NCBI GenBank assembly: GCA_002633025.1
Contig: NMRB01000392.1
Span: 291,374 to 355,373, forward strand
Direction of reading: 5' to 3'
DNA length: 64,000 nucleotides
From: Notospermus geniculatus
Taxonomy: Eukaryota; Nemertea; Pilidiophora; Heteronemertea; Lineidae
The translations under genes and the position numbers were made by a program. Positions 1 to 11,105 of this stretch are shown here, piece after piece. The notes under the pieces were generated by a model, which had not been told where the DNA came from, did no database searches, and was given only the letters and a program-made list of their open reading frames with translations. How positions within the stretch are numbered: position 1 is the first letter of the stretch; each line of letters begins with the position of its first letter.

Positions 1-428
1 ATTGAAAAGCTGTGGCTCTACCTGAGTTCAAGATGATGTTCGTTGGCCCCTAAAGGCTGGGTCATATACTCCGTCCGAATTTTACGCCGACTATGATCAA
101 TTTCAATGTGTGTGCACATTCACGTCTTGGAAATCTGCGATCAGTTTCATGATGCGCTTGACGGTCCGCGAACAAGTATGCATTGGCCCTTATCGTCATG
201 TAGGCCTATGGTCCATTGAAAAGCCCTTTATAGTATATTGATCCAGGACATTACTGTTTCTGACCATACCCCCACCCCATTATCTTCAATTTTGGACTTA
301 GTCACTTTTCCGAGTTCAGGTATGGGACAGGTAAGTGGGAATTTAGAGTAAATAAAAGATTTAATCGATAGATTTGACAAATAACGCATGATTTCATCCA
401 CACATTACTAAAATGACTGCCGCGGCTT
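1..428. other. Intergenic, no gene seen
   Basis: Both strands hold only short open frames with no recognisable domain. The right part runs into the left terminal repeat of the element starting near 429. Confidence 0.5.
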
Positions 429-1046
429 AAGGCGGTGACAGACTGGTCCGTATACGATCCGGTCCGCTGCTTCACTTGAATCACGTTCTACTCATTTCGT
501 TTTGATGTGACAGACTGGTGCGTATCCGATCCGACACGGCACGTCAACCCGCACCAAATCCACCGGGTGGGCGATTTTTACGGACTGCGGATACACAACG
601 CTGACCTTTTATGGACATTTTTCCTATTAATCCTAATTATTCCTATTTTTCTGAGTCGGACGAATTGCTTCCTTCTTGATAAGCGGCCATGGCTGAAATG
701 ACCGTGTGCTGTAGACTTGTCGCACCAATCTCGTACCCAGATCTACATCATCCGAGGATATCTCTGGAAAGGGCTGGCGAGTTGTCCAAAATTTCTGGAC
801 AACCGCTGGCAGCGTGCCAAAATGTTTGTTTCCCACAATATTTCGTTCTTCGATGACTGAAAAAGATCATATATTCCTAAAAAGCCATATAATACACACA
901 AAACACGAAGTTGTTTGAGTATTAGAGCAATGGGGCTATCCAGAATATATTTCAACCTCTCGCTAATAGGGGTCTCTACTGTACTATAAGTTATACTGTC
1001 CACTTTCTGTTCAGTGAGTTTCATTGTTTATCAGTTCTTTGGGATG

Positions 1047-1325
1047 TTTGACCTTGACCTCTGACCTTGACCTTGACCTATGATCATCAGGGTTATTACA
1101 TAATCGAAATTGGCATCCTAAATAACTTAAATATGGGTTTTATCAAACTTTTACTGCTACCACAGACAGAGACATTTCAAATGATCAAGTTTGACCTTGA
1201 CCTGATCATCAAGGTCATTGCATAATCGAAATGGGCATGCTCAATAACCTAAGTGTGGGTGATATCATGTCTCTACCTCAACCACGGGCAGAGATATTGC
1301 AAATTATCAAGTTTGAAAATATCAA
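1047..1325. repeat. Tandem ~125-bp repeat with TGACCT half-sites
   Basis: Two units start with runs of TGACCTTGACCT and contain the word CATAATCGAAAT at about 1100 and 1222, a spacing of 122 bp. The same family, with 130-bp spacing, recurs at 14960-15530. The hexamer TGACCT is the nuclear-receptor half-site (AGGTCA on the other strand), but nothing here shows that it is used as one. Confidence 0.75.
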
Positions 1326-1734
1326 AATCTCATGATATCTCAATCACCTGGACACAATAGGCTGAGAATTTTACCACAGTCCTGTCCTTGGATACGCAGA
1401 CATGAATTTAGACTTGTTTCATGTTGATCAGTTGACAGTGTGGCAAGTAATCTCAAAATATCAAATTTCGTGATATCGAACGTCGATATCACCATGACCC
1501 AAACATCTCAGATCAAAAATAATCAGCTCATTTGATTTCTAGGGTATAAAAACCTAAGGGTAGAACTTTTTTCTATTGCTCTAGGTGTTAACTGGTTATA
1601 GGAGCCGATTTGTGCCATCACTAAGAGAGTGATGGACAAAATATCAAGTCTGATATGATGATTACGTCAATGATGGAGGCATTTGAGGTTGAAAATGATT
1701 AAATCACTTTTTCTGCCTGTTTCTGCCTGTAAGG

Positions 1735-1972
1735 GGAGCGCGGTGGCACAATGGTTAGAGCGTTGCACTCGTGATCGGAAGGTTGCGGGTTCAATCCCTG
1801 GCTGTGTCACTCTGTATACTCTCAACTGGCCTGAAATGTCCATGTGTGCGCTTGATTGTAGCTGCCCTTGGTTTCTACAGAAAGGTTTCTGGATTGGGCT
1901 GGGTAATAATGTGAAGTGCCTTGACACTTAAATGTAAAAGGCATTATAAGCCCACACATTATTATTATTATT
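1735..1972 (+). repeat. tRNA-derived SINE
   Basis: A tRNA-like head carries an A-box-like stretch (GGCACAATGGTTAGAGC) and a good B box (GGTTCAATCCC) about 35 bases later, as in RNA polymerase III promoters. It is followed by a non-tRNA body of about 130 bp and ends in an ATT triplet run (1960-1972). This layout is typical of animal SINEs. I did not assign a family. Confidence 0.8.
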
Positions 1973-2578
1973 AAGTGACACTCCTCTGTTTGATAACTCA
2001 TTTTTAAGTTTCTGAACAGTCCACTTTCCATACTCTGCCATGTTGCAAACAGTGACACTAGGACTTATAGTACAGCAGAGCCATCTGGAGGTTTAGTTTT
2101 CCCTGGATAGCCCCATTTCAAACGAATAGTTTAGTTGGGAACATCAAGCCGCGGGTGCCAGCTTTGGTGTGATTCGCCTCAAAATTAGTAGTCTGTCACG
2201 GCTCTCCGTTTTTGCTGTGTCGGACACGTGCTGGACGGATACGTATCGCACACGGACGGACCAGTCTGTCACCGCCTTTAGGCCTAACTGGTCAATGACG
2301 ACCACCCTTGCCGTTCTCCAGCATACTTGTGAAATCTAGAGTCGCTTTGAAAATGTTGACCATAGACGTGCGTAATGGCAGAGGGGGCGGAAAACCGAAG
2401 GGAAAATCGTCGTTGACAAAACTCGTTCGATCACGTGTTCTATTGCTATTTATAATATGGTGGTATATTTAAAATGGCTCCACCATTCCGGTCTTAGGGT
2501 CATTCCGCATTTTCATTTCTGTTCCGTTCCGGCAAAAATAGCTATTCCGTTCCGGGGATACTAACTAGTCGGAATGAA

Positions 2579-3253
2579 CGCAACAGTTGGTATTTCCCCA
2601 ATACCTATAAATCTAGGACGGATATGACAAATATACATAGATTATATTAATCCTGTGGATCTTAGCTTCAAATTGATACCACTGGCGCCCGAATAGAGTT
2701 CCGCATGGCTGGTCAGGCACTGTTTAAACAAAATGGCTTGTAGTCCAATTTGTTGCAGGGTTGGGATTTACCTGTTGCGGTGAGAAGAGCAATGTTTGCC
2801 ACAACATTTATTTCCCACCATGCTGGGGCCATGAGATCTCGGCCATGACTGAAACCAAGTGGGGAAGCAAAAAGTGCCATAAAACATTACGTTTACAACT
2901 GTTGTTTTACTTTGCTGAGATCAACATCAAAGATGTTACTTTGTTGACACAGAATAAATTATGTTTTTTTATCTGTTTATTTGTCTTTGAGTTCTTTTTT
3001 GAAAGAGTCACAGCAGTTACGCTACCATCTGGGCATTGTCTGTGAATGTTATGCAATGAATAAGGCACAGAGTGTCAACAAATGCAATTTTAGGTCATTT
3101 TGTTTAAACAGCGCTAGATCAGTCATGCGTAATGGTATTCCAACATGAATGGTGTCATTTTGAAGCGAAGATCCATACGCATCAGATGACCTACATAGAT
3201 TTGCAATATCTGTCCTAGATTTTTAAATATTTAAGAAAATATCAACTGTTGCG
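2579..3253. mobile_element. Foldback/MITE-like element
   Basis: The arms at about 2579-2738 and 3094-3253 are inverted copies. Outer ends read CGCAACAGTTG and CAACTGTTGCG, and inner parts share CTGTTTAAACAAAATG and its complement. Divergence and small indels suggest age. The roughly 350-bp centre has an open frame (2761-3045) with no recognisable domain. No target duplication is evident. Confidence 0.65.
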
Positions 3254-3544
3254 TTTTTTTTTATACACCCTGTATTGGGTCGGACGTGGTAAAGATTTAA
3301 CAAAGTCGACGTCACCAGGTTGGAGGTGATCCCTTTAAAATGCATCCAACATGAGTCTGTTTGACGTCCTGAATCGTTTCTTAAAAGGTCATAACGTACC
3401 ATGCGATATTTATCGAATCATTCATTTGACAAACAGCAATTATTTTGTGGTTATTTGCGTATTACTGACAAGTGTGAATGTATGGCACACTCCGAGCGTT
3501 CCTGAATGATTGCATAGTGTTTGCTCGTTGGGCGGTCTTGAGTG
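3254..3544. other. Spacer between foldback elements
   Basis: No gene or clear repeat is seen in this short stretch. Confidence 0.4.
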
Positions 3545-3546
3545 TA

Positions 3547-4780
3547 CAGTCCTTCAAAAATAAATGGACACAGAAAAATATAATTTTCTCAAAAACGGCC
3601 GGAGATGAATCGATGGGGTTTGCTGCATTTGATAGGACATTTGGTTGTGCATCATGATATCTACTACCCGGTACTTGGAAATCTGCCGTTTTATCTAACA
3701 GTCAGTTTTCCTGATTTACGAGAGGTCCCATAATGAAATTTTTTATCCCGCATTTTCTGGTGGCAGATTTTATATTGACTGGAAGCTTTATTGAGTTTTG
3801 AGTGAATATCAAAGAAATTACGCAGTATTCACTTGAACCTGCAACTTATTAACCCATTTGTGCAAAAGGGCTTTGTCACCCGGTCTTCTAATACTGAGTT
3901 GCCCCATCGACGACCCATAAGATGGCCAAGACAACTGGAATCAGGTCATCAACTCATTTCAGTGGGCTTGCTTACTACATGTATGACTATGAATAGCTCA
4001 TAAGGGGCACAGTCCGCGTGAGCTACTGCGAAACTAATGTATTAGGCCAGCCCTGCATAACACGATATATAAATACACACAGCACACCTGGATGACCTAA
4101 TTTCTGTCCGCAGTGAAGTACACCTGACTGCGGACAAGATTTTGCAGTAGCTCATGCGGTGTGTGTCCCTAATGTCTCCCCAGGCCTGGAGTTACCAGAT
4201 GGACAATGAATTCACGAATAGTTGACGTCAACCCACTTCCAGGAAAACGTAAGTTTGCATGTCATAGGAAATGAACACCCCATTTGAATTAAAATTGCAG
4301 ACTTTTCAACATGGTCATTGAGTCTATTCACAAAAGCTGATTTCAAAATTGCGTCATGCGCGGCAGGTTTCAATACCATGTCGATACACCAACATGTTCG
4401 AATTCAGTAGGCTTAGTGGTGAAGATCACCAGGGTTTTTCTCCAAAATCAATAAACAAGGTGGACAATTTTGACATAAAAATGCTTTTTTCCCACCAAGT
4501 AACACAAGATATTTTCATCATGGGGATGAGGGTTTTTCACCATGGTGACTCGTCCTATCAAGAAAAAGATTGAAAAATTTCGGAAACAAAAAAGCTGGTT
4601 TTGGGACCTTATTGTAAATCAACAAAAGTCACTATTAGATAAAATGGCAAATTTTCGAGTGGTAGATATCATGATGCACAACTAAATATCCTGTCAAATG
4701 CCGCAAACGGCATCAATTTATCACAGCTGTTTTTGAGAAAATTCGATTTTTCTGTGTCCATTTACTTTTTTGAAGGACTG
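3547..4780. mobile_element. Tc1/mariner-type non-autonomous element
   Basis: The element begins CAGTCCTTCAAAAATAAATG and ends with the inverted counterpart (CATTTACTTTTTTGAAGGACTG). It is flanked by TA on both sides (3545-3546 and 4781-4782). Inverted similarity extends inward for roughly 150-165 bp (for example GTTGTGCATCATGATATC against GATATCATGATGCACAAC). The TA duplication and CAGT end are typical of the Tc1/mariner superfamily. No DDE/D transposase is readable inside, so it is probably a deletion derivative. Confidence 0.8.
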
Positions 4781-4784
4781 TATA

Positions 4785-5003
4785 GTCCAAGTCAACCTAA
4801 CTTCAACATGGGCAAAATGCCAAGTTTGAAAACTTGATGTTAGGGCAAACTGGTTTACTTTTCATGAGCCTATAGCAAATCCACGGTTGTGCGCAGTCAA
4901 CAGGTAAATACTGTGGTATGTGGTTTAATCATTGTGTTCACTTTATGGTGTCTGTTGCACTGGCCTGCCATTTTGCCCATCTTGAAGTTAGGTTGATTTG
5001 GAC
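4785..5003. mobile_element. MITE with TA duplication, abutting the Tc1-type element
   Basis: The termini GTCCAAGTCAACCTAACTTC and GAAGTTAGGTTGATTTGGAC are inverted copies, with TA at 4783-4784 and 5004-5005. The left TA lies directly next to the TA of the preceding element, giving TATA at the junction. The internal sequence (AGGTAAATACTGTGG, GTTCACTTTATGGTGTCTGTT) matches, in reverse complement, part of the insertion at 61935-62622. Confidence 0.75.
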
Positions 5004-5005
5004 TA

Positions 5006-5521
5006 CACGAAGTGTGATGGGAAGATGTTGTCAGGGAAGGATTGGACTCAGGTAGAGGGAATTAGGAATCTTTTTCCCACCTACCCATCAGCCCCATTCT
5101 CTCTTCGTTTCTTACGCGAATGCTTGATTGTTTTTCCCTATTGTTTAAATAATGAGAAAAGAGAGATGACACTTTGGGTATAACTTGCTGCGTTTTTTAA
5201 GCCATGGATCTATGACCAGATTTGATTGCATGCATTTTTCATGCAATTTACAAGAATAAAACAGCCAACGGGTTAAAGTGGACAGTTCCTTTCTCGAAAG
5301 TGTCCACATGATAAGAATTTGAACTCACCTTTGAATTTTAATTCTGGATTAGAGCGATCTCCTAAAGTGCCAAGGAGATTTGGAAAAAGGAATGTATTCG
5401 AAATAATTAATAAAGTAGAACAGATTGTGACATTGGTAGTGCCCGTTGCAAACATTTCTTATGTTATAGCATCTACGAATGAAATTTATCAAGATGGAAC
5501 ATCATTTGCTGATCATACCCC
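5006..5521. other. 3' flank of the first GPCR gene, no gene seen
   Basis: No coding region is supported here. The stretch contains only short open frames, including one antisense to the receptor downstream end. Confidence 0.4.
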
Positions 5522-6562
5522 TCAAGCTTTATTACGGATTCCTGATCGGAGAAATACCGTCGCCATCTCGTGCAATTCCTCTTTGAAGATCTTCAAGGTA
5601 CAGGCATAGATGAGAAAGTTAAAACTGTAGTTCATCATTGAAAAAGAGCTCGCGAAATAACCAATCATCAGCAACGTCTTTACTTCTTGTTCAGACCATC
5701 CTGGCCAACCCTCGACGATGTAATTGAAATAGTTACAATAGCCCCAAACAGAAGCATATGGGACTGTGCTGATGATGTAGAGAAGGCATACAAGTAACAG
5801 ACTAACCAAGCTGTTATCATTTCGAACAGATTTTGTGATTGCAGATATGATTCGTCTGGACTTCCACATACCAATTACAATGAGCAAGCTGAGAATGAAT
5901 ATGAATACAACAGGGATAAAAAAGGGTATAACATGGTCCACCATCTCAACTAATAGAAATCTGTCCGTTTTTGGTAAATGCGGAATATGATAGAAGCAGG
6001 CTAATTCGGAAGTACTGCCCCATTCGTAAATATCATAATACACAATGACTACACTATTTACTGAACACATGGAGCCGGCCACTACTTGTAAGAGTACGTT
6101 CCGTCGGCGGTTTGAGTAGATGAGGTGGACTTGCAAAGGTCGCCATACACCTATGCACCTCTCCAATGAAAACAGCACAATGATATATGACGAAATAGAA
6201 CAAGATGTGCGGTATATGTAACTAAGAGCCTTGCATAAAATCCGTGCCTCCGGAGAAAATGAATCTTCCATGAAGAAATAGCCATTCGATCGTTCGAGTA
6301 GCCCGCTAACTACCCAGGAATAGGCTCCATATATAAGAGTCCCGAGATCGGCAACAGCCAAGGGGGTGAGGTACCTCACTGTCACTAGATCCTTCCGCTT
6401 GCAGCGAAAGAACACCACGATTGAGAGAATGTTGCCGAATATTCCAATTAAGATCACAATGCCTATGAAGTACTTACTGGTGAATTTGGCAAGTATATTA
6501 AGTATTTTGAGGACGAGTAGATCCTCCACTGGGTATCCTTCTGATGTGGCAACAAGCTCCAT
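5522..6562 (-). CDS. Rhodopsin-class peptide-type GPCR, intronless frame (copy 1)
   Basis: The 346-residue frame contains seven hydrophobic segments. Segment 1 has the conserved Asn (GNILSIVVF). Segment 2 carries LAVAD with the sodium-site Asp. The extracellular Cys before segment 3 (LCK) pairs in principle with the Cys of loop 2 (ACFY). The segment 3 end reads ERC instead of DRY, and segment 7 reads NFLIY where NPxxY is usual. Segment 5 keeps its Pro (HVIPFF). These features resemble invertebrate FMRFamide or thyrotropin-releasing-hormone-like receptors, but the ligand cannot be inferred. The start Met (MELVA) aligns with the starts of the other three copies (MELAR, MELAT). It should act in the plasma membrane through G proteins. 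It belongs to a local family, with the closest copy at 15873-16916. Confidence 0.9.
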   Translation of the reverse strand: MELVATSEGYPVEDLLVLKILNILAKFTSKYFIGIVILIGIFGNILSIVVFFRCKRKDLVTVRYLTPLAVADLGTLIYGAYSWVVSGLLERSNGYFFMEDSFSPEARILCKALSYIYRTSCSISSYIIVLFSLERCIGVWRPLQVHLIYSNRRRNVLLQVVAGSMCSVNSVVIVYYDIYEWGSTSELACFYHIPHLPKTDRFLLVEMVDHVIPFFIPVVFIFILSLLIVIGMWKSRRIISAITKSVRNDNSLVSLLLVCLLYIISTVPYASVWGYCNYFNYIVEGWPGWSEQEVKTLLMIGYFASSFSMMNYSFNFLIYACTLKIFKEELHEMATVFLRSGIRNKA

Positions 6563-7093
6563 TAGAAACCTCTTTCCTTTCCTCGCATTATGAATCTCCG
6601 TTTTTGATTAAGTGGTGTAGTAGGCAACCTTTCCCTTTAGCAGACGTGCGTTGAACCATTAATATAAGGATCGTACTTCTGTAGCAATTGGGGAAGCTTA
6701 TGTTTTTGAAGAAGAGAGTTCAAAAGAAGCACTGTATCTATAAGTATCCATCTCACAGATAACGTTGATATACTGTCATTGGTTCATCATCCATATGACA
6801 TGCACTGATCTAAATTTAAATCATCGATAGTATTTATTTTTACTTGCAGCAAATTTAGAATCAAATGCCATCAAAACAGGCAGTGCCTTTGGAGAGTCAC
6901 GTGGGTGATGCAGTGTGATCTTGGGGATGGGAGGGCGCGCTGATAGTGAAAAACTGGAGGATGACCTGAATACGAGGTCCATCTCCGGCTGGGAATGCGA
7001 AACCGAAGACCACCAACCTGGGATGTGCGCAGTAAACTCGGAAATGGTGCAAACAAGACCGAGCTTGATCTAATCGGTTCTTCTTTTGGTCAC
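6563..7093. other. 5' flank of GPCR copy 1
   Basis: This is AT-rich non-coding DNA upstream of the receptor start. No core promoter can be picked with confidence. Confidence 0.4.
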
Positions 7094-7096
7094 ATG

Positions 7097-7888
7097 GGCC
7101 CGTATGCACCAATGTGGATAAACCTTAGATTAGGCTTAAACTAGGTTTAAGTATGGTTTAAAAAATTAATCCGCCTGCACCAACAAGGATTAATTTTTAT
7201 CCGGTGTTTAAATCACAGATTATTGTAAACCTGCCAAGGGGTAGGTTTAAACTTGGATTAAGCCATTTTTGACAAAGTGATCGAAGTGACAAGATGGACT
7301 GGATCGACGCTCTTGAACAAGTTGACAATTTTCAATGGCCAGAACGGCTGATTCGAGATAGGAGCAATCCGATGGAGGAGTTTAGAGATGGTGATTTCCA
7401 CAAAAGATACCACTTCACCAAGGAGAACGTTTTGGTACATGTAATTTTGGATGGGATAGAAGAAGAGAGTACACCCAACTCCAACAGGAACGCTGGCTTT
7501 TACTTACGCTACGATTTTACGCCACAGGTCATGTCCAGATGACAGGTTGTGATCTTGGAGGTGTTCACCAAACTACAGTCAGCCGGATAGTGAAACAGGT
7601 ATCCCAAGCAATTGCTCGGTAGAGGGGTGGGTTTAAACTTGGATTAATTCATTTTTGCCAGAGCATATTACAATGACATCGTGTCCACAGAGTGTGACCT
7701 AATCCATTGGTAATAGCCATTTATGTTATGAAATTGGTTCAACCATGGATGAACCATGGACAACTTAATCTGTGGTTTAACTAGGTTGGTGCAGGTTCAA
7801 GTTCGGATGATTTAATCCACGCTTAATCCATGATTAGTAAATCTAGGTTTAAGCCAAATTTTAAACCACCTTGGTGCATACGGGCCAT
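7097..7888 (+). mobile_element. PIF/Harbinger-type element with transposase fragment
   Basis: The ends GGCCCGTATGCACC and GGTGCATACGGGCC are inverted copies flanked by ATG on both sides (7094-7096 and 7889-7891). A 3-bp duplication is typical of PIF/Harbinger. The interior includes repeated motifs (GGTTTAAACTTGGATTAA) at both sides and a decayed transposase N-terminus in the centre. At 792 bp it is a deletion derivative. Confidence 0.85.
7294..7622 (+). pseudogene. Harbinger (HARBI1-like) transposase, N-terminal fragment, frameshifted
   Basis: The first frame (7294 on) contains FRDGDFHKRYHFTKENVL, the N-terminal helix pattern common in Harbinger transposases. Homology then continues in another frame with LRFYATGHVQ and, near 7575-7620, TTVSRIVKQVSQAI, the helix-turn-helix segment. 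The frame changes near 7500, and the DDE catalytic domain is absent before the right inverted end. It is non-functional as it stands. Confidence 0.75.
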
Positions 7889-7891
7889 GAT

Positions 7892-8705
7892 GACTTATAG
7901 AGCAGAGGTTACATATACAGCGGCTCAGTTTTGGAGAGATGCGGTACACCAAGCTTTAGCACGGCCAAATACACCTTAAATTATCATGAACAATAGGTGG
8001 CATCTGTGTATTATAAGTTCAAACCAACGCATATTGTCGAATGAACTGCGTCACCGTTTCACGACTGTTACGGCCCGCATTCTTGAGTCTGAATAAAATT
8101 GATACATTTTGCTACATTCACAACTCATTTGCATATCTGCGTGATGTAGTTCACGGCGTCGCGGCTGTGAGAAAACACCGATCGCATTGTTCGAAGTTGG
8201 ACCCGGCAATATTAGATGTAAGATGCACTCACACATACCTTTTGGTACCATTTATATGATTTGACACATCATTTCAATCATTAACATCCTCCATGGCAAC
8301 ATAGAAGGTGAATTAGACAGGATTGAATCATCGATGTGGCCGTTCGAGCGGTTCCACATTTCATGTGCCGCCGTCTTGGCTTGTGTTAATTTATGCAAAC
8401 ACTCGGGCGCAACGTTTTCAACACCCTATCTACGTGTTTCAAAGGATATGAATTGACGGTGATCGATTATTTACTTTTATCTAACGGGTTACATTTCGAT
8501 TTTGTTGATCAAACAAACATTCTATGGTTAAAACCGAGTATTTTGGTCGCTACGGCGCACTAATTTTGGCGGGAGAATGACACCCCCACTTTACGGCCCA
8601 TCAGCGATAAAACCACCGCCGTTCACGAAAAAATCTGAATGTGGGCCGCTAGATTGAATCATAATGAATCATTTCAAGCTCTGATTGGCGCAAAGTGTGC
8701 ACACA
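7892..8705. other. Intergenic, no gene seen
   Basis: Short open frames only (for example 8041-8259), with no recognisable protein family or strong repeat. Confidence 0.4.
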
Positions 8706-8714
8706 TGAATTAGT

Positions 8715-9090
8715 GCTGAAAGGGTAAATGTCGTCCTGGGTATGTGCAAAGATTACCCAGGATCTCAATCTTCACTAAAACAATACCCTGGGTGTACTTT
8801 CGGTAGCCGAACATCACCCAGCATCGTAGTATGACACCTGGATTCGAAGTTGTCTCGCCCGTGGTCACGTGACTGCCTGAAGAATGTCATGAACAGCTAC
8901 ACTCAACAAGTACCGCGGCGCGAGACCGCGAGATTCCACGGGATTTCTAAATAGGACTCGTTCCTAGGCACAGATTGCGCAAGCTGGGTGATGTTCGGCT
9001 ACAGAAACTATACCCGGGGTATTGTTTTAGTGAAGACTGAGATCCTGGGTAATCTTTGTATATACCCAGGACGACATTTACCCTTTCAGC
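8715..9090. mobile_element. MITE with ~110-bp arms and 9-bp target duplication
   Basis: The arms (8715-8822 and 8983-9090) are inverted copies, starting GCTGAAAGGGTAAATGTCG and ending CGACATTTACCCTTTCAGC. The 9-bp direct repeat TGAATTAGT flanks the element at 8706-8714 and 9091-9099. Arms share CCTGGGTA and ACTAAAACAATACC blocks. A 9-bp duplication with long arms would fit a MULE-type element, but no coding sequence confirms this. Confidence 0.85.
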
Positions 9091-9422
9091 TGAATTAGTA
9101 ATCAGAGTTCCCAGGTCAGCAAGTGATCCGAACCCGATGATTGGTCGGCTGGCTACTTTCACGTGAACAGATGCGTGATCTTGGCGAACTGGCAAATGAC
9201 GTTGCGCCGTTGGGAACACCGTAAGATGGCGCGTCCCAACTGACCCAGTTAAACCAATTCCATGAAATGCATTGCTCGTCACAGTCGTGGTTTATAACCC
9301 CAGTCCATAAGAATAATAGCACTCCCAAAGACGCCATACATACATCGGCGGCGACTATACCTATACGAAAGCAAAGACATCCGCTATGAACCTTTTCCTT
9401 GGACTAACAGGGCTGCTTACTC

Positions 9423-9570
9423 CCCCCCCCCCTCCCCGTTCGAATTAGGGGATTGTTGATCAAAAAATTGTGGATTTTGGGTCCAAATTGTGGATTTTAT
9501 TTTGGCATGAAATATTTTTTTTGTGGATTATTCCCAATAAATTGTGGATTTATTATAAATGGCAATCTGC
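9423..9570 (+). repeat. Poly-C run and short TTGTGGATT repeats
   Basis: A C-rich run lies at about 9423-9437. It is followed by four or five dispersed copies of TTGTGGATT between about 9465 and 9555. No gene is seen in 9100-9700. Confidence 0.6.
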
Positions 9571-9710
9571 TCGTTTTTATTGTATTTATGGCTCCGACCA
9601 TCCTCTGGCCTGTCCGGGATAGACAGGGTGAGACACGAACTGACAGCACCGATTGTGACTTTGTGGACAGAACAATGGACTAATCAAATAAATAAAGTTA
9701 CTCATTATTA

Positions 9711-9922
9711 TTGGCACAACATTGCATGGAAATCAAGTATCTACAAATAAAATTCACTGGCAAACCCGGCAAAAATTCTGTCTGACAGTAACAATGATCA
9801 ATTTATACACTGACTAGCAAAAGTAAATATGAAATTACTGGCACAACATTGCCAGGAAAATATCTATAAAACAAACCCTGTTCACTGGCATACCTTGCCA
9901 AAATTCTGTCTGACAGAAAAAT
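9711..9922 (+). repeat. Two-copy direct repeat, ~130-bp spacing
   Basis: Copies near 9711-9790 and 9838-9920 share GGCACAACATTGC, TTCACTGGCA and AATTCTGTCTGACAG in the same order. The second copy ends immediately before the foldback element at 9938. Confidence 0.65.
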
Positions 9923-9937
9923 AGTACATACATTTAC

Positions 9938-11105
9938 AAAGGGTATTGGTAAACAGAGAAATCAAGAAATGAAGAAATCGAGAACTCCCAAGATCGATTA
10001 GTTAGACCTCGCACGTGTAAGGCCATATAAATAAAATGTTTGATTAGCATCTTTCCACTCTCAACTTTTGATGAAGGCGGGAGTTTTTTAAAACGTTTTA
10101 TTTTGAGTTTGAGGATGCAACTCAGTATGGTAACCACGGTAACCATCTTGATGAGGCCGAATTTGATTGGATGTCATGCACTGAAATATACAGGGCGCCA
10201 CAAAGAATGACCTTGACCTTTGAAGTGACCTTGACCTCAACTAGACCCAAAAGAGGGCGTTACTCTATCATCTTAGTTCCAAAATCCACCGCTAGGGAAG
10301 CAAAGTCGCGGATGATCACTCGGGAGTACTGGGGTATCTTCGGAATACTTCGGAAATGTTCGGCAATTTCCGGTTTTTTAGCCATAACTTTTTTGTCTTT
10401 GATCGGAATTGGTCGGAATCTTCGATGACGTCATCACTGCCCTTTGACCTTTCATACTGACATGATCAGTGGTGTACACAAGCTCAGGATATGCGTCCGT
10501 TCGAAAATAGATAGTCCGGACCCATGATTCCCCTTCCTTCCCGTCATTTTTTTAAGTAGGTCAGTAGTCAGTATGTATGGTCAAAGGTCAGTGATGAAGT
10601 CATCGAAGATTCCGACCGACTCCGATCAAAGACAAAAAAAGTTATGGCCGAAAAACCGGAAATTGCCAAACATTTCCGAGGTATTCTGAAGATGCCCGAG
10701 TACTCCCGAGTGATCATCCGCGACTTTGCACCCCTAGCGGTAGACTTTGGAACTAAGATGATAGACTAACGCCCTCTTTTGGGTCTAGTTGAGGTCAAGG
10801 TCACTTCAAAGGTCAAGGTCGTTCTTTGTGGCGCCCTCTATATTTCAGTGCATGACATCCAATCAAATTCGGCCTCATCAAGATGGTTACCGTGGTTACC
10901 ATACTAAGTTGCATCCTCAAACTCAATAAAACGTTTTAAAAAAACTCCCGCCTTCGTCAAAAGTTGAGAGTGGAAAGATGCTAATCAAACATTTTATTTA
11001 TATGGCCTTACACGTGCGAACTGAATAATGTCGAAAGACAGAGGTCTAACTAATCGATCTTGGGAGTTCTCGATTTCTTGATTTCTCTGTTTACCAATAC
11101 CCTTT
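9938..11105. mobile_element. Long foldback element, ~525-bp arms
   Basis: Two near-identical inverted arms (9938-10461 and about 10568-11105) are separated by a loop of about 105 bp. The arms start AAAGGGTATTGGTAAACAGA and end with the complement. Each arm contains paired TGACCTTGACC words, so the two arms carry them in opposite orientation. The right arm has a small insertion near 11030. No transposase frame is present, so mobilisation would need an enzyme in trans. The flanks are too repetitive for a confident target duplication. Confidence 0.85.

Larger units (their letters stand above)
429..2279. mobile_element. Possible DNA transposon remnant with inverted ends
   Basis: The left end (429 on) reads TAAGGCGGTGACAGACTGG, and its reverse complement closes the right end near 2279 (CCAGTCTGTCACCGCCTTTA). 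Similarity continues inward for several tens of bases with gaps (GGTCCGTATACG against CGTATCGCACACGGACGGACC). The interior contains a TGACCT-rich repeat array and a SINE, so it would be a composite of about 1.85 kb. No transposase frame is visible and I found no clear target duplication, so the superfamily is unknown. Confidence 0.5.
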
